A DNA stretch of 64,000 nucleotides. Source: Mytilus trossulus. Taxonomy: Eukaryota > Mollusca > Bivalvia > Mytilida > Mytilidae. The position numbers and the translations under genes were made by a program. Positions 11,901-22,499 of this stretch are shown in pieces. The stretch spans positions 46,485,878-46,549,877 of the forward strand of contig NC_086386.1 of assembly GCF_036588685.1 (NCBI RefSeq). Reading direction: 5' to 3'. How positions within the stretch are numbered: position 1 is the first letter of the stretch; each line of letters begins with the position of its first letter. The notes below the pieces were generated by a model, which searched no databases, had not been told where the DNA came from, and saw only the letters and a list, made by a program, of their open reading frames with translations.

Positions 11901-13617
11901 AATAGCCAATTTTGAATAATGAAATGGATATTTTGAATAATGGAATGGACTGCTGCGACCCTTTAGCCCCTAATTATAGATAAAATTTATACCTCATTCG
12001 AAAGCTTATAACAAGAGGAACAAAATGTATATAGTCAACATGTTCTGCAACGCATATTACAGGACTTAAATGTCGAAATACGCGTGAAAGTTGAGAAATA
12101 GCCAATTTTGAATAATGAAATGGATATTTTGAATAATGGAATGGACTGCTGCGACCCTTTAGCCCCTAATTATAGATAAACTTTATACCTCATTCGAAAG
12201 CTTATAATAAAAGGAACAAAATGTATATAGTCAACATGTTCCGCAACGCATATTAGAGGACTTAAATGTCGAAATACGCGTGAAAATTAAGAAATAGCCA
12301 ATTTTGAATAATGAAATGGAAATTTTGAATAATAAAATGGACTGCTGCGACCTTTTAGCCCCTAATTATAGATAAAATTTATACCTCATTCGAAAGCTTA
12401 TGACGAGAGGAACAAAATGTATATAGTCAACATATTCCGCAACGCATATTACAGGATTTAAATGTCGAAATACGCGTGAAAGTTAAGAAATAGCCAATTT
12501 TGAATAATGAAATGGAAATTTTGAATAATGGAATGGACTGCTGCGACCCTATAGCCCCTAATTATAGATAAACCTTATACTTCGTTTGAAAGCTAATTTC
12601 GGGAGGAACACAATGTATATAGTCAACATGTTCCGCAACGCATATTACAGGACTTAAATGTCGAAATACTCGTGAAAGTTAAGAAATAGCCAATTTTGAA
12701 TAATGAAATGGATATTTTGAATAATGGAATGGACTGCTGCGACCCTTTAGCCCCTAATTATAGATAAAATTTATACCTCATTCGAAAGCTTATAACAAGA
12801 GGAACAAAATGTATATAGTCAACATGTTCTGCAACGCATATTAGAGGACTTAAATGTCGAAATACGCGTGAAAATTAAGAAATAGCCAATTTTGAATAAT
12901 GAAATGGATATTTTGAATAATGGAATGGACTGCTGCGACCTTTTAGCCCCTAATTAAAGATAAAATTTATACCTCATTCGAAAGCTTATAACGAGAGGAA
13001 CACATGTACAATGTATATAGTCAACATATTCCGCAACGCATATTAGAGGACTTAAATGTCGAAATACGCGTGAAAGTTAAGAAATAGCCAATTTTGAATA
13101 ATGAAATGGATATTTTGAATAATGGAATGGACTGCTGCGACCCTTCAACCCCAAATTATAGATAAACCTTGTACCTCATTCGAAAGCTTATAACAAGAGG
13201 AACAAAATGTATATAGTCAACATATTCCGCAACGCATATTACAGGACTTAAATGTCGAAATACGCGTGAAAGTTGAGAAATAGCCAATTTTGAATAATGA
13301 AATGGATATTTTGAATAATGGAATGGACTGCTGCGACCCTTTAGCCCCTAATTATAGATAAACTTTATACCTCATTCGAAAGCTTATAATAAAAGGAACA
13401 AAATGTATATAGTCAACATGTTCCGCAACGCATATTAATTTAGAGGACTTAAATGTCGAAATACGCGTGAAAGTTAAGAAATAGCCAATTTTGAATAATG
13501 AAATGGAAATTTTGAATAATGGAATGGACTGCTGCGACCCTTCAACCCCAAATTATAGATAAACCTTATACCTCATTCGAAAGCTTATAACAAGATGAAC
13601 AAAATGTATATAGTCAT
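8965..13617 (+). repeat. 196-bp satellite, second block, about 23.7 units
   Basis: The array resumes in phase with the first block after the TIR element. Unit starts include 8965 and 9161, and reach 13484 after two small insertions (near 13004, CACATGTACAATG; near 13437, ATTAATTTAGAGG). With the first block, this arm totals about 41.7 units. The last unit breaks off at about 13617 where orientation flips. Confidence 0.95.
11322..13500 (+). repeat. Higher-order repeat of six satellite units (1,176 bp)
   Basis: A diagnostic variant unit (CCCTATAGCCCC ... ACTTCGTTTGAAAGCTAATTTCGGGAGG) starts its variant stretch at 11371 and again at 12547, exactly 6 x 196 bp apart. Neighbouring variants such as GAATAATAAAATGG and CTTATGACGAGAGG recur at the same spacing. 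A multi-unit block was therefore duplicated recently. Confidence 0.75.
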
Positions 13618-13645
13618 ATATCGTAATTTGGGGTTGAAGGGTCGC
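13536..13645. repeat. Hairpin centre of the foldback element
   Basis: The last plus-oriented unit (stem up to about 13555) and the first inverted unit (from 13624, TAATTTGGGG) are reverse complements around a loop of about 68 nt, centred near 13590. From here both arms can pair for kilobases. Confidence 0.85.
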
Positions 13646-13954
13646 AGCAGTCCATTCCATTATTCAAAATATCCATTTCATTATTCAAAATTGGCGATTT
13701 CGTAATTTTCACGCGTATTTCGTCATTTTAGTCCTCTGATATGCGTTGCGGAACATGTTGACTATATACATTTTGTTCCTCTCGATATAAGCTTTCGAAT
13801 TAGGTATAAGGTTTATCTATAATTTTGGGTTAAAGGGTCGCAGCAGTCCATTCCATTATTCAAAATATCCATTTCATTATTCAAAATTGGCTATTTCTTA
13901 ACTTTCACGCGTATTTCGACATTTAAGACCTCTAATATGCGTTGCGGAACATGT

Positions 13955-14428
13955 ATAATAATAATAATAATAATAATAGCTTTATTTAAAGAGAGTAACT
14001 TATTTGGATTAAACCAATTTTCAATAAGGCTCTCTATAATATATACATACAATGTTAACAATATGAATAAAACATAATTAATCTATCATTACACACATGT
14101 TAAGAATAGATGTATAGAAAGTAATATAACAACAACAACAACAAAAACACCTATGGTATACATTGTGGCTCAACTTAAAAATTTAACACTTTTCAAAATA
14201 AAATGACTTGTAAGAGTTTTTAAATGTAGATATACTTTTTGATTTTTTAATTTCACTGGACAATGAATTCCACACTTTTGGACCACTAAAAGAAACACTT
14301 GATTTGTATAATTCTGTATTTGATTTAGGGACAATAATATTATCCGATGATGAAAGTCGAGTATTGTATGATTGTTTACTACTTGTAGGCACAATAAGAC
14401 TTGATAAATATTTTGGTGCCAGTTGGTG
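13955..14428 (-). mobile_element. 5'-truncated LINE fragment in the inverted satellite arm
   Basis: The insertion breaks the satellite at GCGGAACATGT and the array resumes at TGTTGACTATATAC, leaving at most a 3-bp duplication (TGT). On the minus strand it ends in an (ATT)n tail (plus-strand ATAATAATAAT from 13955), a usual non-LTR retrotransposon 3' end. It carries the end of a reverse-transcriptase-type frame. Only about 474 bp are present. Confidence 0.75.
14183..14428 (-). pseudogene. C-terminal remnant of a LINE reverse transcriptase polyprotein
   Basis: The minus-strand frame is open from the insertion edge to a stop at 14183, about 81 codons with no start of its own. It has the familiar tail of non-LTR element polyproteins: a Leu/Pro-rich start, then VP-x-S-x-T-x-x-Y, a PKVWNSL motif and a basic FK-x-S-x-K-x-F end. 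All catalytic parts are missing, so it is a dead fragment. I recognise the tail from jockey/CR1/RTE-like elements but cannot choose the clade. Confidence 0.7.
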
Positions 14429-17400
14429 TGTTGACTATATACATTGTGTTCCTCTCGTAATAAGCTTTCGAATGAGGTATAAGGTTTATCTATAATTAGA
14501 GGCTAAAAGGTCGCAGCAGTCCATTTCATTATTCAAAATATCCATTTCATTATTCAAAATTGGCTATTTCTTAACTTTCACGCGTATTTCGACATTTAAG
14601 TCCTCTAATATGCGTTGCGGAACATGTTGACTATATACATTTTGTTCCTCTCGTTATCAGCTTTCGAATGAGGTTGAAGGTTTATCTATAATTGGGGCTA
14701 AAGGGTCGCAGCAGTCCATTCCATTATTCAAAATATCCATTTCATTATTCAAAATTGGCTATTTCTTAACATTCACGCGTATTTCGACATTTAAGTCCTC
14801 TAATATGCGTTGCGGAACATGTTCATTATAAACATTTTGTTCCTCTCGTTATAAGCTTTCGAATGAGGTATAAAGTTTATCTTTAATTAGGGGCTAAAGG
14901 GTCGCAGCAGTCCATTCCATTATTCAAAATATCCATTTCATTATTCAAAATTGGCTATTTCTTAACTTTCACGAGTATTTCAACATTTAAGTCCTGTAAT
15001 ATGCGTTGCGGAACATGTTGACTATATACATTGTGTTCCTCCCGAAATTAGCTTTCAAACGAAGTATAAGGTTTATCTATAATTAGGGGCTATAGGGTCG
15101 CAGCAGTCCATTCCATTATTCAAAATATCCATTTCATTATTCAAAATTGGCTATTTCGTAACTTTCACGCGTATTTCGACATTTAAGTCCTCTAATATGC
15201 GTTGCGGAACATGTTGACTATATACATTTTGTTCCTCTCGTTATCAGCTTTCGAATGAGGTTGAAGGTTTATCTATAATTGGGGCTAAAGGGTCGCAGCA
15301 GTCCATTCCATTATTCAAAATATCCATTTCATTATTCAAAATTGGCTATTTCTTAACATTCACGCGTATTTCGACATTTAAGTCCTCTAATATGCGTTGC
15401 GGAACATGTTCATTATAAACATTTTGTTCCTCTCGTTATAAGCTTTCGAATGAGGTATAAAGTTTATCTTTAATTAGGGGCTAAAGGGTCGCAGCAGTCC
15501 ATTCCATTATTCAAAATATACATTTCATTATTCAAAATTGGCTATTTCTTAACTTTCACGAGTATTTCAACATTTAAGTCCTGTAATATGCGTTGCGGAA
15601 CATGTTGACTATATACATTGTGTTCCTCCCGAAATTAGCTTTCAAACGAAGTATAAGGTTTATCTATAATTAGGGGCTATAGGGTCGCAGCAGTCCATTC
15701 CATTATTCAAAATATCCATTTCATTATTCAAAATTGGCTATTTCGTAACTTTCACGCGTATTTCGACATTTAAGTCCTCTGATATGCGTTGCGGAATATG
15801 TTGACTATATACATTGTGTTCCTCTCGTATTTATCTTTCGATTGAGATATAAGGTTTATCTATAATTAGGGGCAAAACGGTCGCAGCAGTCCATTCCATT
15901 ATTCAAAATATCCATTTCATTATTCAAAATTGGCTATTTCTTAACTTTCACGCGTATTTCGACATTTTAGTCCTGTAACATGCGTTGCGGAACATGTTGA
16001 CTATATACATTATGTTCCTCTCGTTATAAGCTTTCGAATTCGGTATAAGGTTTATCTATAATTAGGGGCTAAAAGGTCGCGGCAGTCCATTCCATTATTC
16101 AAAATATCCATTTCATTATTCAAAATTGGCTATTTCTTAACTTTCACGCGTATTTCGACATTTAAGTCCTCTAATATGCGTGGAAGAACATGTTGACTAT
16201 ATACATTTTGTTCCTCTCGTTATAAGCTTTCGAATGAGGTTGAAGGTTTATCTATAATTAGAAGCTAAAGGGTCGCAGCAGTCCATTCCATTATTCAAAA
16301 TATCCATTTCATTATTCAAAATTGGCTATTTCTTAACATTCACGCGTATTTCGACATTTAAGTCCTCTAATATGCGTTGCGGAACATTTTCATTATAAAC
16401 ATTTTGTTCCTCTCGTTATAAGCTTTCGAATGAGGTATAAAGTTTATCTATAATTAGGGGCTAAAAGGTCGCAGCAGTCCATTCCATTATTCAAAATTTC
16501 CATTTCATTATTCAAAATTGGCTATTTCTTAATTTTCATGCGTATTTCGACATTTCAGTCCTCTAATATGCGTTGCGGAACATGTTGACTATATACATTA
16601 TGTTCCTCTCGTTATAAGCTTTCGAATTAGGTATAAGGTTTATCTATTATAATTAGGGGCTAAAAGGTCGCGGCAGTCCATTCCATTATTCAAAATATCC
16701 ATTTCATTATTCAAAATTGGCTATTTCTTAATTTTCACGCGTATTTCGACATTTAAGTCCTGTAATATGCGTTGCGGAACATGTTGACTATAAACATTTT
16801 GTTCCTCTCGTTATAAGCTTTCGAATGAGGTATAAGGTTTATCTATAATTAGGTGCTAAAGGGTCGCAGCAGTCCATTCCATTATTCAAAATATCCATTT
16901 CATTATTCAAAATTGGCTATTTCTTAATTTTCACGCGTATTTCAACATTTAAGTCCTCTAATATGCGTTGCAGAACATAATGACTATATACATTTTGTTC
17001 CTCTCGTTATAAGCTTTCAAATGAGGTATAAAGTTTATCTATAATAGAGGCTAAAGGGTCGCAGCAGTCCATTCCATTATTCAAAATATCCATTTTATTA
17101 TTCAAAATTGGTTATTTCTTAACTCTCACGCGTATTTCGACATTTAAGTCCTCTAATATGCGTTGCGGAACATGTTGACTATATACATTTTGTTCCTTTC
17201 GTTATAAGCTTTCGAATGAGGTTGAAGGTTTATCTATAATTGGGGCTAAAGGGTCGCAGCAGTCCATTCCATTATTCAAAATATCCATTTCATTATTCAA
17301 AATTGGCTATTTCTTAACATTCACGCGTATTTCGACATTTAAGTCCTCTAATATGCGTTGCGGAACATGTTCACTATAAACATTTTGTTCCTCTCGTTAT

Positions 17401-18676
17401 AAGCTTTCGAATGAGGTATAAAGTTTATCTATAATTGGGGCTAAAGGGTCGCAGCAGTCCATTCCATTATTCAAAATATCCATTTCATTATTCAAAATTG
17501 GCTATTTCTTAACATTCACGCATATTTCGACATTTAAGTCCTGTAATATGCGTTGCGGAACATGTTGACTATATACATTTTGTTCCTCTCGTTATAAGCT
17601 TTCGAATGAGGTATAAAGTTTATCTATAATTAGAGGCTAAAGGGTCGCAGCAGTCCATTCCATTATTCAAAATATCCATTTTATTATTCAACATTGGTTA
17701 TTTCTTAACTCTCACGCGTATTTCGACATTTAAGTCCTGTAATATGCGTTGCGGAACATGTTGACTATATACATTTTGTTGCTCTCGTTATGAGCTTTCG
17801 AATGAGGTATAAAGTTTATCTATAATTAGGGGCTAAAGGGTCGCAGCAGTCCATTCCATTATTCAAAATATCCATTTCATTATTCAAAATTGGCTATTTC
17901 TTAACATTCACGCGTATTTCGACATTTAAGTTCTGTAATATGCGTTGCGGAACATGTTGACTATACATTGTGTTCCTCCCGAAAATAGCTTTCAAACGAA
18001 GTATAAGGTTTATCTATAATTAGGGGCTATAGGGTCGCAGCAGTCCATTCCATTATTCAAAATATCCATTTCATTATTCAAAATTGGCTATTTCGTAATT
18101 TTCACGCGTATTTCGTCATTTTAGTCCTCTGATATGCGTTGCGGAACATGTTGACTATATACATTGTGTTCCTCTCGTAATTAGCTTTCGATTGAGATAT
18201 AAGGTTTATCTATAATTAGGGGCAAAACGGTCGCAGCAGTCCATTCCATTATTCAAAATATCCATTTCATTATTCAAAATTGGCTATTTCTTAACTTTCA
18301 CGCGTATTTCGACATTTTAGTCCTGTAACATGCGTTGTGGAACATGTTGACTATATACATTTTGTTCCTCTCGTTATAAGCTTTCGAATGAGGTATACGG
18401 TTTATCTATAATTAGGGGCTAAAAGGTCGCAGCAGTCCATTCCATTATTCAAAATATCCATTTCATTATTCAAAATTGGCTATTTCTTAACTTTCACGCG
18501 TATTTCGACATTTAAGTCCTGTAATATGCGTTGCGGAACATGTTGACTATATACATTTTGTTGCTCTCGTTATGAGCTTTCGAATGAGGTATAAAGTTTA
18601 TCTATAATTAGGGGCTAAAGGGTCGCAGCAGTCCATTCCATTATTCAAAATATCCATTTCATAATTCAAAATTGGC

Positions 18677-19258
18677 TAACATGTTTAACCCCGTTGAATT
18701 AATGTATGTGTCTGTACCAATTCAGGAGTCTGTAATTTAGTGGTTGTCATTTGTTTATGTGTTACATATTTGTTTTTCGTTCATTTTTTTAAATAAATAA
18801 GGCCGTTAGTTGTCTTGTTTAAATTATTTTACATTGTGTTATTGGGGCCTTTTATAGCTGACTATGCGGTATGGGCTTTGCTCATTGTTGTAGGCTGTAC
18901 GGTGAGCTATAGTTGTTGATGTCTGTGTCATTTTGGTCTTTTGTGGATGTTTTTCTCGTTGATAATAATACCACATCTTCTTTTTTATATTTCCTCATTT
19001 TTATGCATAGTGTTGCATTTAGGTCGTCCGTAAACCCTTTTATGGTCATTGCGAATCAAAATATAGCTATAGTGTCACGGTCAAATTTTTTTATATTTTT
19101 TTCACTATTCACCGGTTCAATTTGAATAATGAAACATAAACCATTTCATTATTCGTTATTCATTTTTCAATATTGAATAGTGAATAATGAACTATTTCAT
19201 TATTCATTATTGAATAATGAATAATGAACTATGAATAATGGACGTACTTCAGCCCGGT
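18677..19258 (-). repeat. Right terminal inverted segment of the foldback element
   Basis: Reverse complement of 1118-1687. It includes the repeat-derived part (GACTATGCGGTATGGGC near 18860) and the outer GAATAATGAA palindrome cluster (about 19120-19240), and ends GGACGTACTTCAGCCCGGT. The 70-codon frame at 18913-19125 mirrors the one in the left segment and is not considered a gene. Confidence 0.85.
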
Positions 19259-19267
19259 ATAAATATG
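19259..19267. repeat. Right target-site duplication, ATAAATATG
   Basis: Directly follows the right terminus and is identical to 1109-1117. Confidence 0.88.
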
Positions 19268-20110
19268 TCAGATATTGTTCTATAAACCTTAACTACCCTT
19301 TGTGGGACATTTTCCAAAATTTTAAAGGCTGGGCGCTGACCCGATCTCTTACAGAGGTTCATATGAATAGCTATGTAAAAGAAGGTATAATGCATATATT
19401 TCCAAAGATTACGAGTTATCGTTACTTTTTTTTAATTTGTGAATTATTTAAATTTAAAAAAATGACAAAATCAAGTTTTGGAAAATAATCTAAACCCTAT
19501 CAGTTCATCCTGTTCAACAGTCTTTTCGTGCAAATTAATAGTAAATTGTTTGATTTTCGTTTGCTGTATGTCCAGTGGGAAATATTTCATATATGTTCAG
19601 TACGATACAGATAGTGATTGATCATTTAGCTATTTATCTCACTATTACTTTTTAAATGGGATATACAGATGTCTTTTGTAAACTTGCATCTCATTAGAGT
19701 AAACTTATTGTTAAAAGGTGCTTTGATATTAGAATTAAATCCTTTAGAAAATACTATGATTAAAGAGACAATTTGTAAGAAAGGTCTACCCCTTTTATCA
19801 GAAATCTATCTGGGAGACATTTTACCTTAAAAAATAACCCAAAGAGCCCCTCGATTATTTAAACTGGATTAATCGACACTTAGTTCATTTATTGTTTCAT
19901 TCTATTTAAAAGCTGATTGTTAGTTTATAATACTATTAACAGACGGCTAGATTTGAAAGAAGGGTTCAAAAATATCAATACACGGTTCACCCGCATGTGA
20001 CTTCTATTGAAATTATTATTTCAAAAGACGTATATTATATTATTAATGCTATCATACATGCATAACGGATTTATGTCGAATTAATCACTTAAAGTTACGT
20101 TCTGTTAGTT
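19268..20110. other. No feature seen
   Basis: AT-rich unique-looking DNA between the foldback element and the possible small gene. The 85-codon frame at 19231-19488 starts inside the element terminus and has no coding character. Confidence 0.5.
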
Positions 20111-20270
20111 AAATATATAGATATATTCTAGATTAGATTGCGATTCAAAACAGTTGTGTCATAACAGAACAGTCTGTCCTGTTGTGTTTTCATTTCGAAG
20201 AGAAAAAAAAAGATAAAACTCAGAAGAAAACCATTTGTGTTCTAAATTGAATCTGATTTTAACGGAAATT

Positions 20271-20585
20271 ATGCCTTCTCTCGATTCACCATGGTTTGAA
20301 CAAGTGGGCCAGGCTGTTGCGGCTGTGACGACAGCTAGATCAACGTCCAGCAACATGACTGAAACTGAAATGGACGATTTACTGAAGAGAGTGGCAAAAC
20401 CAACATTGGCTTCGAAGGCCAAGGTCAACCAGTCATGGAAACTGGAAAACTCATTCATGGAAACGGGTCGTCATTCTTGGGCTAAGATGGAACTGTTCGA
20501 AGATGTTAAGAAGTGCATGTGGACACAGGGTGGTGGAGTTAAGAAAGCATGTAAACTGAGGCCCTTTGAAGAAAATAATCGATAG
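20271..20585 (+). CDS. Possible small protein of 104 aa, function unknown
   Basis: The frame starts at ATG 20271 (MPSLDSPWFEQ) and stops at 20585. It has markedly higher GC and more even codon use than its surroundings, which is why I consider it real. The first half is polar with a Ser/Thr-rich stretch (VTTARSTSSNMTETEMDD). The second half is basic and contains W, M and K (SWAKMELFEDVKKC). Only two cysteines occur. No signal peptide, membrane segment or known motif is recognised. The frame is open a further 12 codons upstream without ATG, so it could also be the last exon of a spliced gene with an acceptor in 20190-20270. AATAAA signals follow at 20857 and 21023. I do not recognise the family. 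Confidence 0.45.
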   Translation: MPSLDSPWFEQVGQAVAAVTTARSTSSNMTETEMDDLLKRVAKPTLASKAKVNQSWKLENSFMETGRHSWAKMELFEDVKKCMWTQGGGVKKACKLRPFEENNR

Positions 20586-20856
20586 TGTAATGTGAATTAA
20601 CTGTAAATGACAAATAGGGGGACTTGGTAACGAGGTACATCTTTGATGGACATACATCGTTGCTTTTATATTTTTGACAGAGTTCGGTTTTAATGCAAGC
20701 ATTCGACTTTGTGAAAACATTTTCTTGAAAAATTTCTTATTTATTGAAGTGGAAATACATACTTTATTTATTGAACTGATGAACAAATTGTCATGACGTA
20801 CGTAACGACATGGAGCGATTGTATTATTTAAAAGAAACATTTAAAGGTAAATGAAT

Positions 20857-20862
20857 AATAAA
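20857..20862 (+). terminator. Candidate polyadenylation signal AATAAA
   Basis: Lies 272 bp after the stop of the 104-codon frame. A second AATAAA is at 21023-21028. Either could end its transcript. Confidence 0.35.
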
Positions 20863-21289
20863 TGCAATGAAGACAATTCTGTTCCCAATTTAGCATAATT
20901 TGCAACATGTTTTTTTTATTCTAGTCATATATTGTCTTTCATCATGCGATGGTGTGGCAAGTGTGTGTGTTTTGTACATTGTTAACCGACACTTTTGTAT
21001 TCTAGTTGTTAAATTGCACAAAAATAAAAATTCTATAAGTTGTGTTAATTTTGCATTTTAGTTTCACTAGATATTTTGTTGTTGCGTACAAAGAACTAAT
21101 ACTATTCATTCTCGACTGCTAAATTTTCGTTCACACAAAAAATCGTACATTTTTACAACTCGACGATAATGATTTTTGTCTCGCCTATGCTGCACATCGC
21201 TGTATGCGAGAAATAAATATTTACTATCAGGCGTCGCAAACTATTTGTTTAAAGAGCTTTATATTACAGAAGCCAGAATACCTGGATTC

Positions 21290-21800
21290 TTCATAACTTG
21301 TTTGCAGGTACCTTATTTACGGAGTGTCCGTCTAACATATATCCAATGTCCTGGACCTAATTTTCATGATTCAGCGACTATTTGGAAAATGCATGGGTAA
21401 TGGTACATGCATAACCTTATTTGTTCCTTACAACGTCTACACGTATGTCGGACAGGTTTAACATGACCCCAACCTCATTTCATGGATCAATAAACAAGAT
21501 TAGTTACGTGATTAGGTCCATTTCTCAAATACTATAAGCAGAAGGATAACTACTAGTATGTATGGTGTATGGAATTACTGTAATGAGTACATGTCAAATT
21601 GGCAGGTTTCATTTTACCTTGACTTCATTTTCAATGGTCATTGGTTAATGTTAAATTTATAAATTTAAGTGTCTGGTGCGTGTTTCAAAAACTTTTAGCA
21701 ATAGGTCAACTTTATTTCGTATATGTAATGACTGTTATGAGTACATGACAGACTGGCAGGTATTATCTGACCTTGACCTTATTTTCATGATTCATTTAAG
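21290..21800 (+). repeat. Diverged tandem repeat, period about 153 bp
   Basis: Recurring blocks with GGCAGGTTTCAT...ACCTTGAC...CATTTTCATG occur near 21449, 21601 and 21755, with a more diverged one near 21301. They match a mussel-type dispersed tandem family that I recall. Short frames here are not genes. Confidence 0.6.
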
Positions 21801-21810
21801 GAATGACTGT

Positions 21811-21941
21811 AATATTTTTTCTGTCTATGAAGAAATAACACAAAAAATTTGGTGCACACTGAATAACGCGCGTAGCGGGTAATTTAACAGTGTGCGCCAC
21901 ATTTTTTTTTTATGTTATTTCGAATAGACAGAAAAAATATT
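21811..21941. mobile_element. Short hairpin element (MITE-like)
   Basis: AATATTTTTTCTGTCTAT...TAACACAAAAAATTTGGTGCACACTG (21811-21861) is inverted in CAGTGTGCGCCACA...ATAGACAGAAAAAATATT (21887-21941), with a GC-rich loop containing CGCGCGTAGCGGGT. The arms are about 50 bp. No clear target duplication is visible. Confidence 0.6.
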
Positions 21942-22147
21942 AGTCTTTTCTTATAATTTAATTCTAAATTCCATTTTAAACCGTAGAAAACCATGAAAAA
22001 ACGCTGATGACGCTACGGTCACATGACTGAATTATATCTATGAGCTCATAACAAAATAACGTCAGCCAATCAGGAGACGCGTTACATCCAAAATTAAATT
22101 ATTGGTCAATGTTTTTCGTTCCTGCTGTTGAATTTTCTTAATATTCT

Positions 22148-22475
22148 CCCAATTGATATTTTATCGTATGGTTTTCTATGTTGTAATGTTATACTATTGT
22201 TTCAGAAAAACGGGAAGAAGGTTTGGTACTATTAAAACGTTTAATCCCACTGCAAATGTTTGCACCTGTCCTAAGTCAGGAATCTAATGTACATGCAGTA
22301 GTTCCGAATTGATTTTCCCCATTTCCATTCTCAATTTTACATGCAGTAGTTGTCGTTTGTTTATGTAATTTATACGTGTTTTTAATTTTTTTTTATATAG
22401 ATTAGACCGTTGGTTCCCCGTTTGAATGGTTTTACACTAGTAATTTTGGGGCTTTTTATAGCTTTTTGACCCCGT
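22148..22475 (+). repeat. Dispersed repeat family A, diverged copy
   Basis: Shares long stretches with 36473-36886: AATTGATATTTTATCGT, ATTAAAACGTTTAATCCC, CCTGTCCTAAGTCAGGAATC, TTAGACCGTTGGTT and GAATGGTTTTACACTAGTAA. It contains a small internal duplication of the CATGCAGTAGTT segment. I recognise it as a common mussel repeat. Confidence 0.7.
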
Positions 22476-22499
22476 GTTGAAGTCCGTACATTGATCTAT

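Larger units (their letters stand above)
13624..18676 (-). repeat. 196-bp satellite, inverted arm, about 23.4 units
   Basis: These are the same units in reverse orientation, interrupted by the LINE fragment at 13955-14428. Excluding it, about 4.58 kb remains, or about 23.4 units. The arm has its own variants (TTGAAGG, CATGTTCATTATAAAC, GGGGCTATAGGG). A variant stretch at 15091 recurs at 15678, about three units later. The arm is therefore shorter than and homogenised separately from the left arm. Confidence 0.93.
1118..19258. mobile_element. Giant foldback-type DNA element, 18.1 kb, satellite-filled
   Basis: The outer ends are inverted copies beginning ACCGGGCTGAAGTACGTCC and are flanked by a perfect 9-bp direct repeat. 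The interior is a 196-bp satellite in two opposed arrays that switch orientation near 13590, so most of the element can fold on itself. Known foldback elements (Drosophila FB, sea urchin TU) share this plan: long inverted repeats made of tandem repeats, with 8-9 bp duplications. Mutator-like elements also make 9-bp duplications. No transposase frame is visible, so this copy is non-autonomous. Later insertions at 5216-8961 and 13955-14428 account for about 4.2 kb. The superfamily is not settled. Confidence 0.85.

Noticed and set aside
20159-20840. Minus-strand frames of 99 and 129 codons
   Set aside because: They are antisense shadows of the 104-codon plus frame and its 3' region; codon use favours the plus strand.
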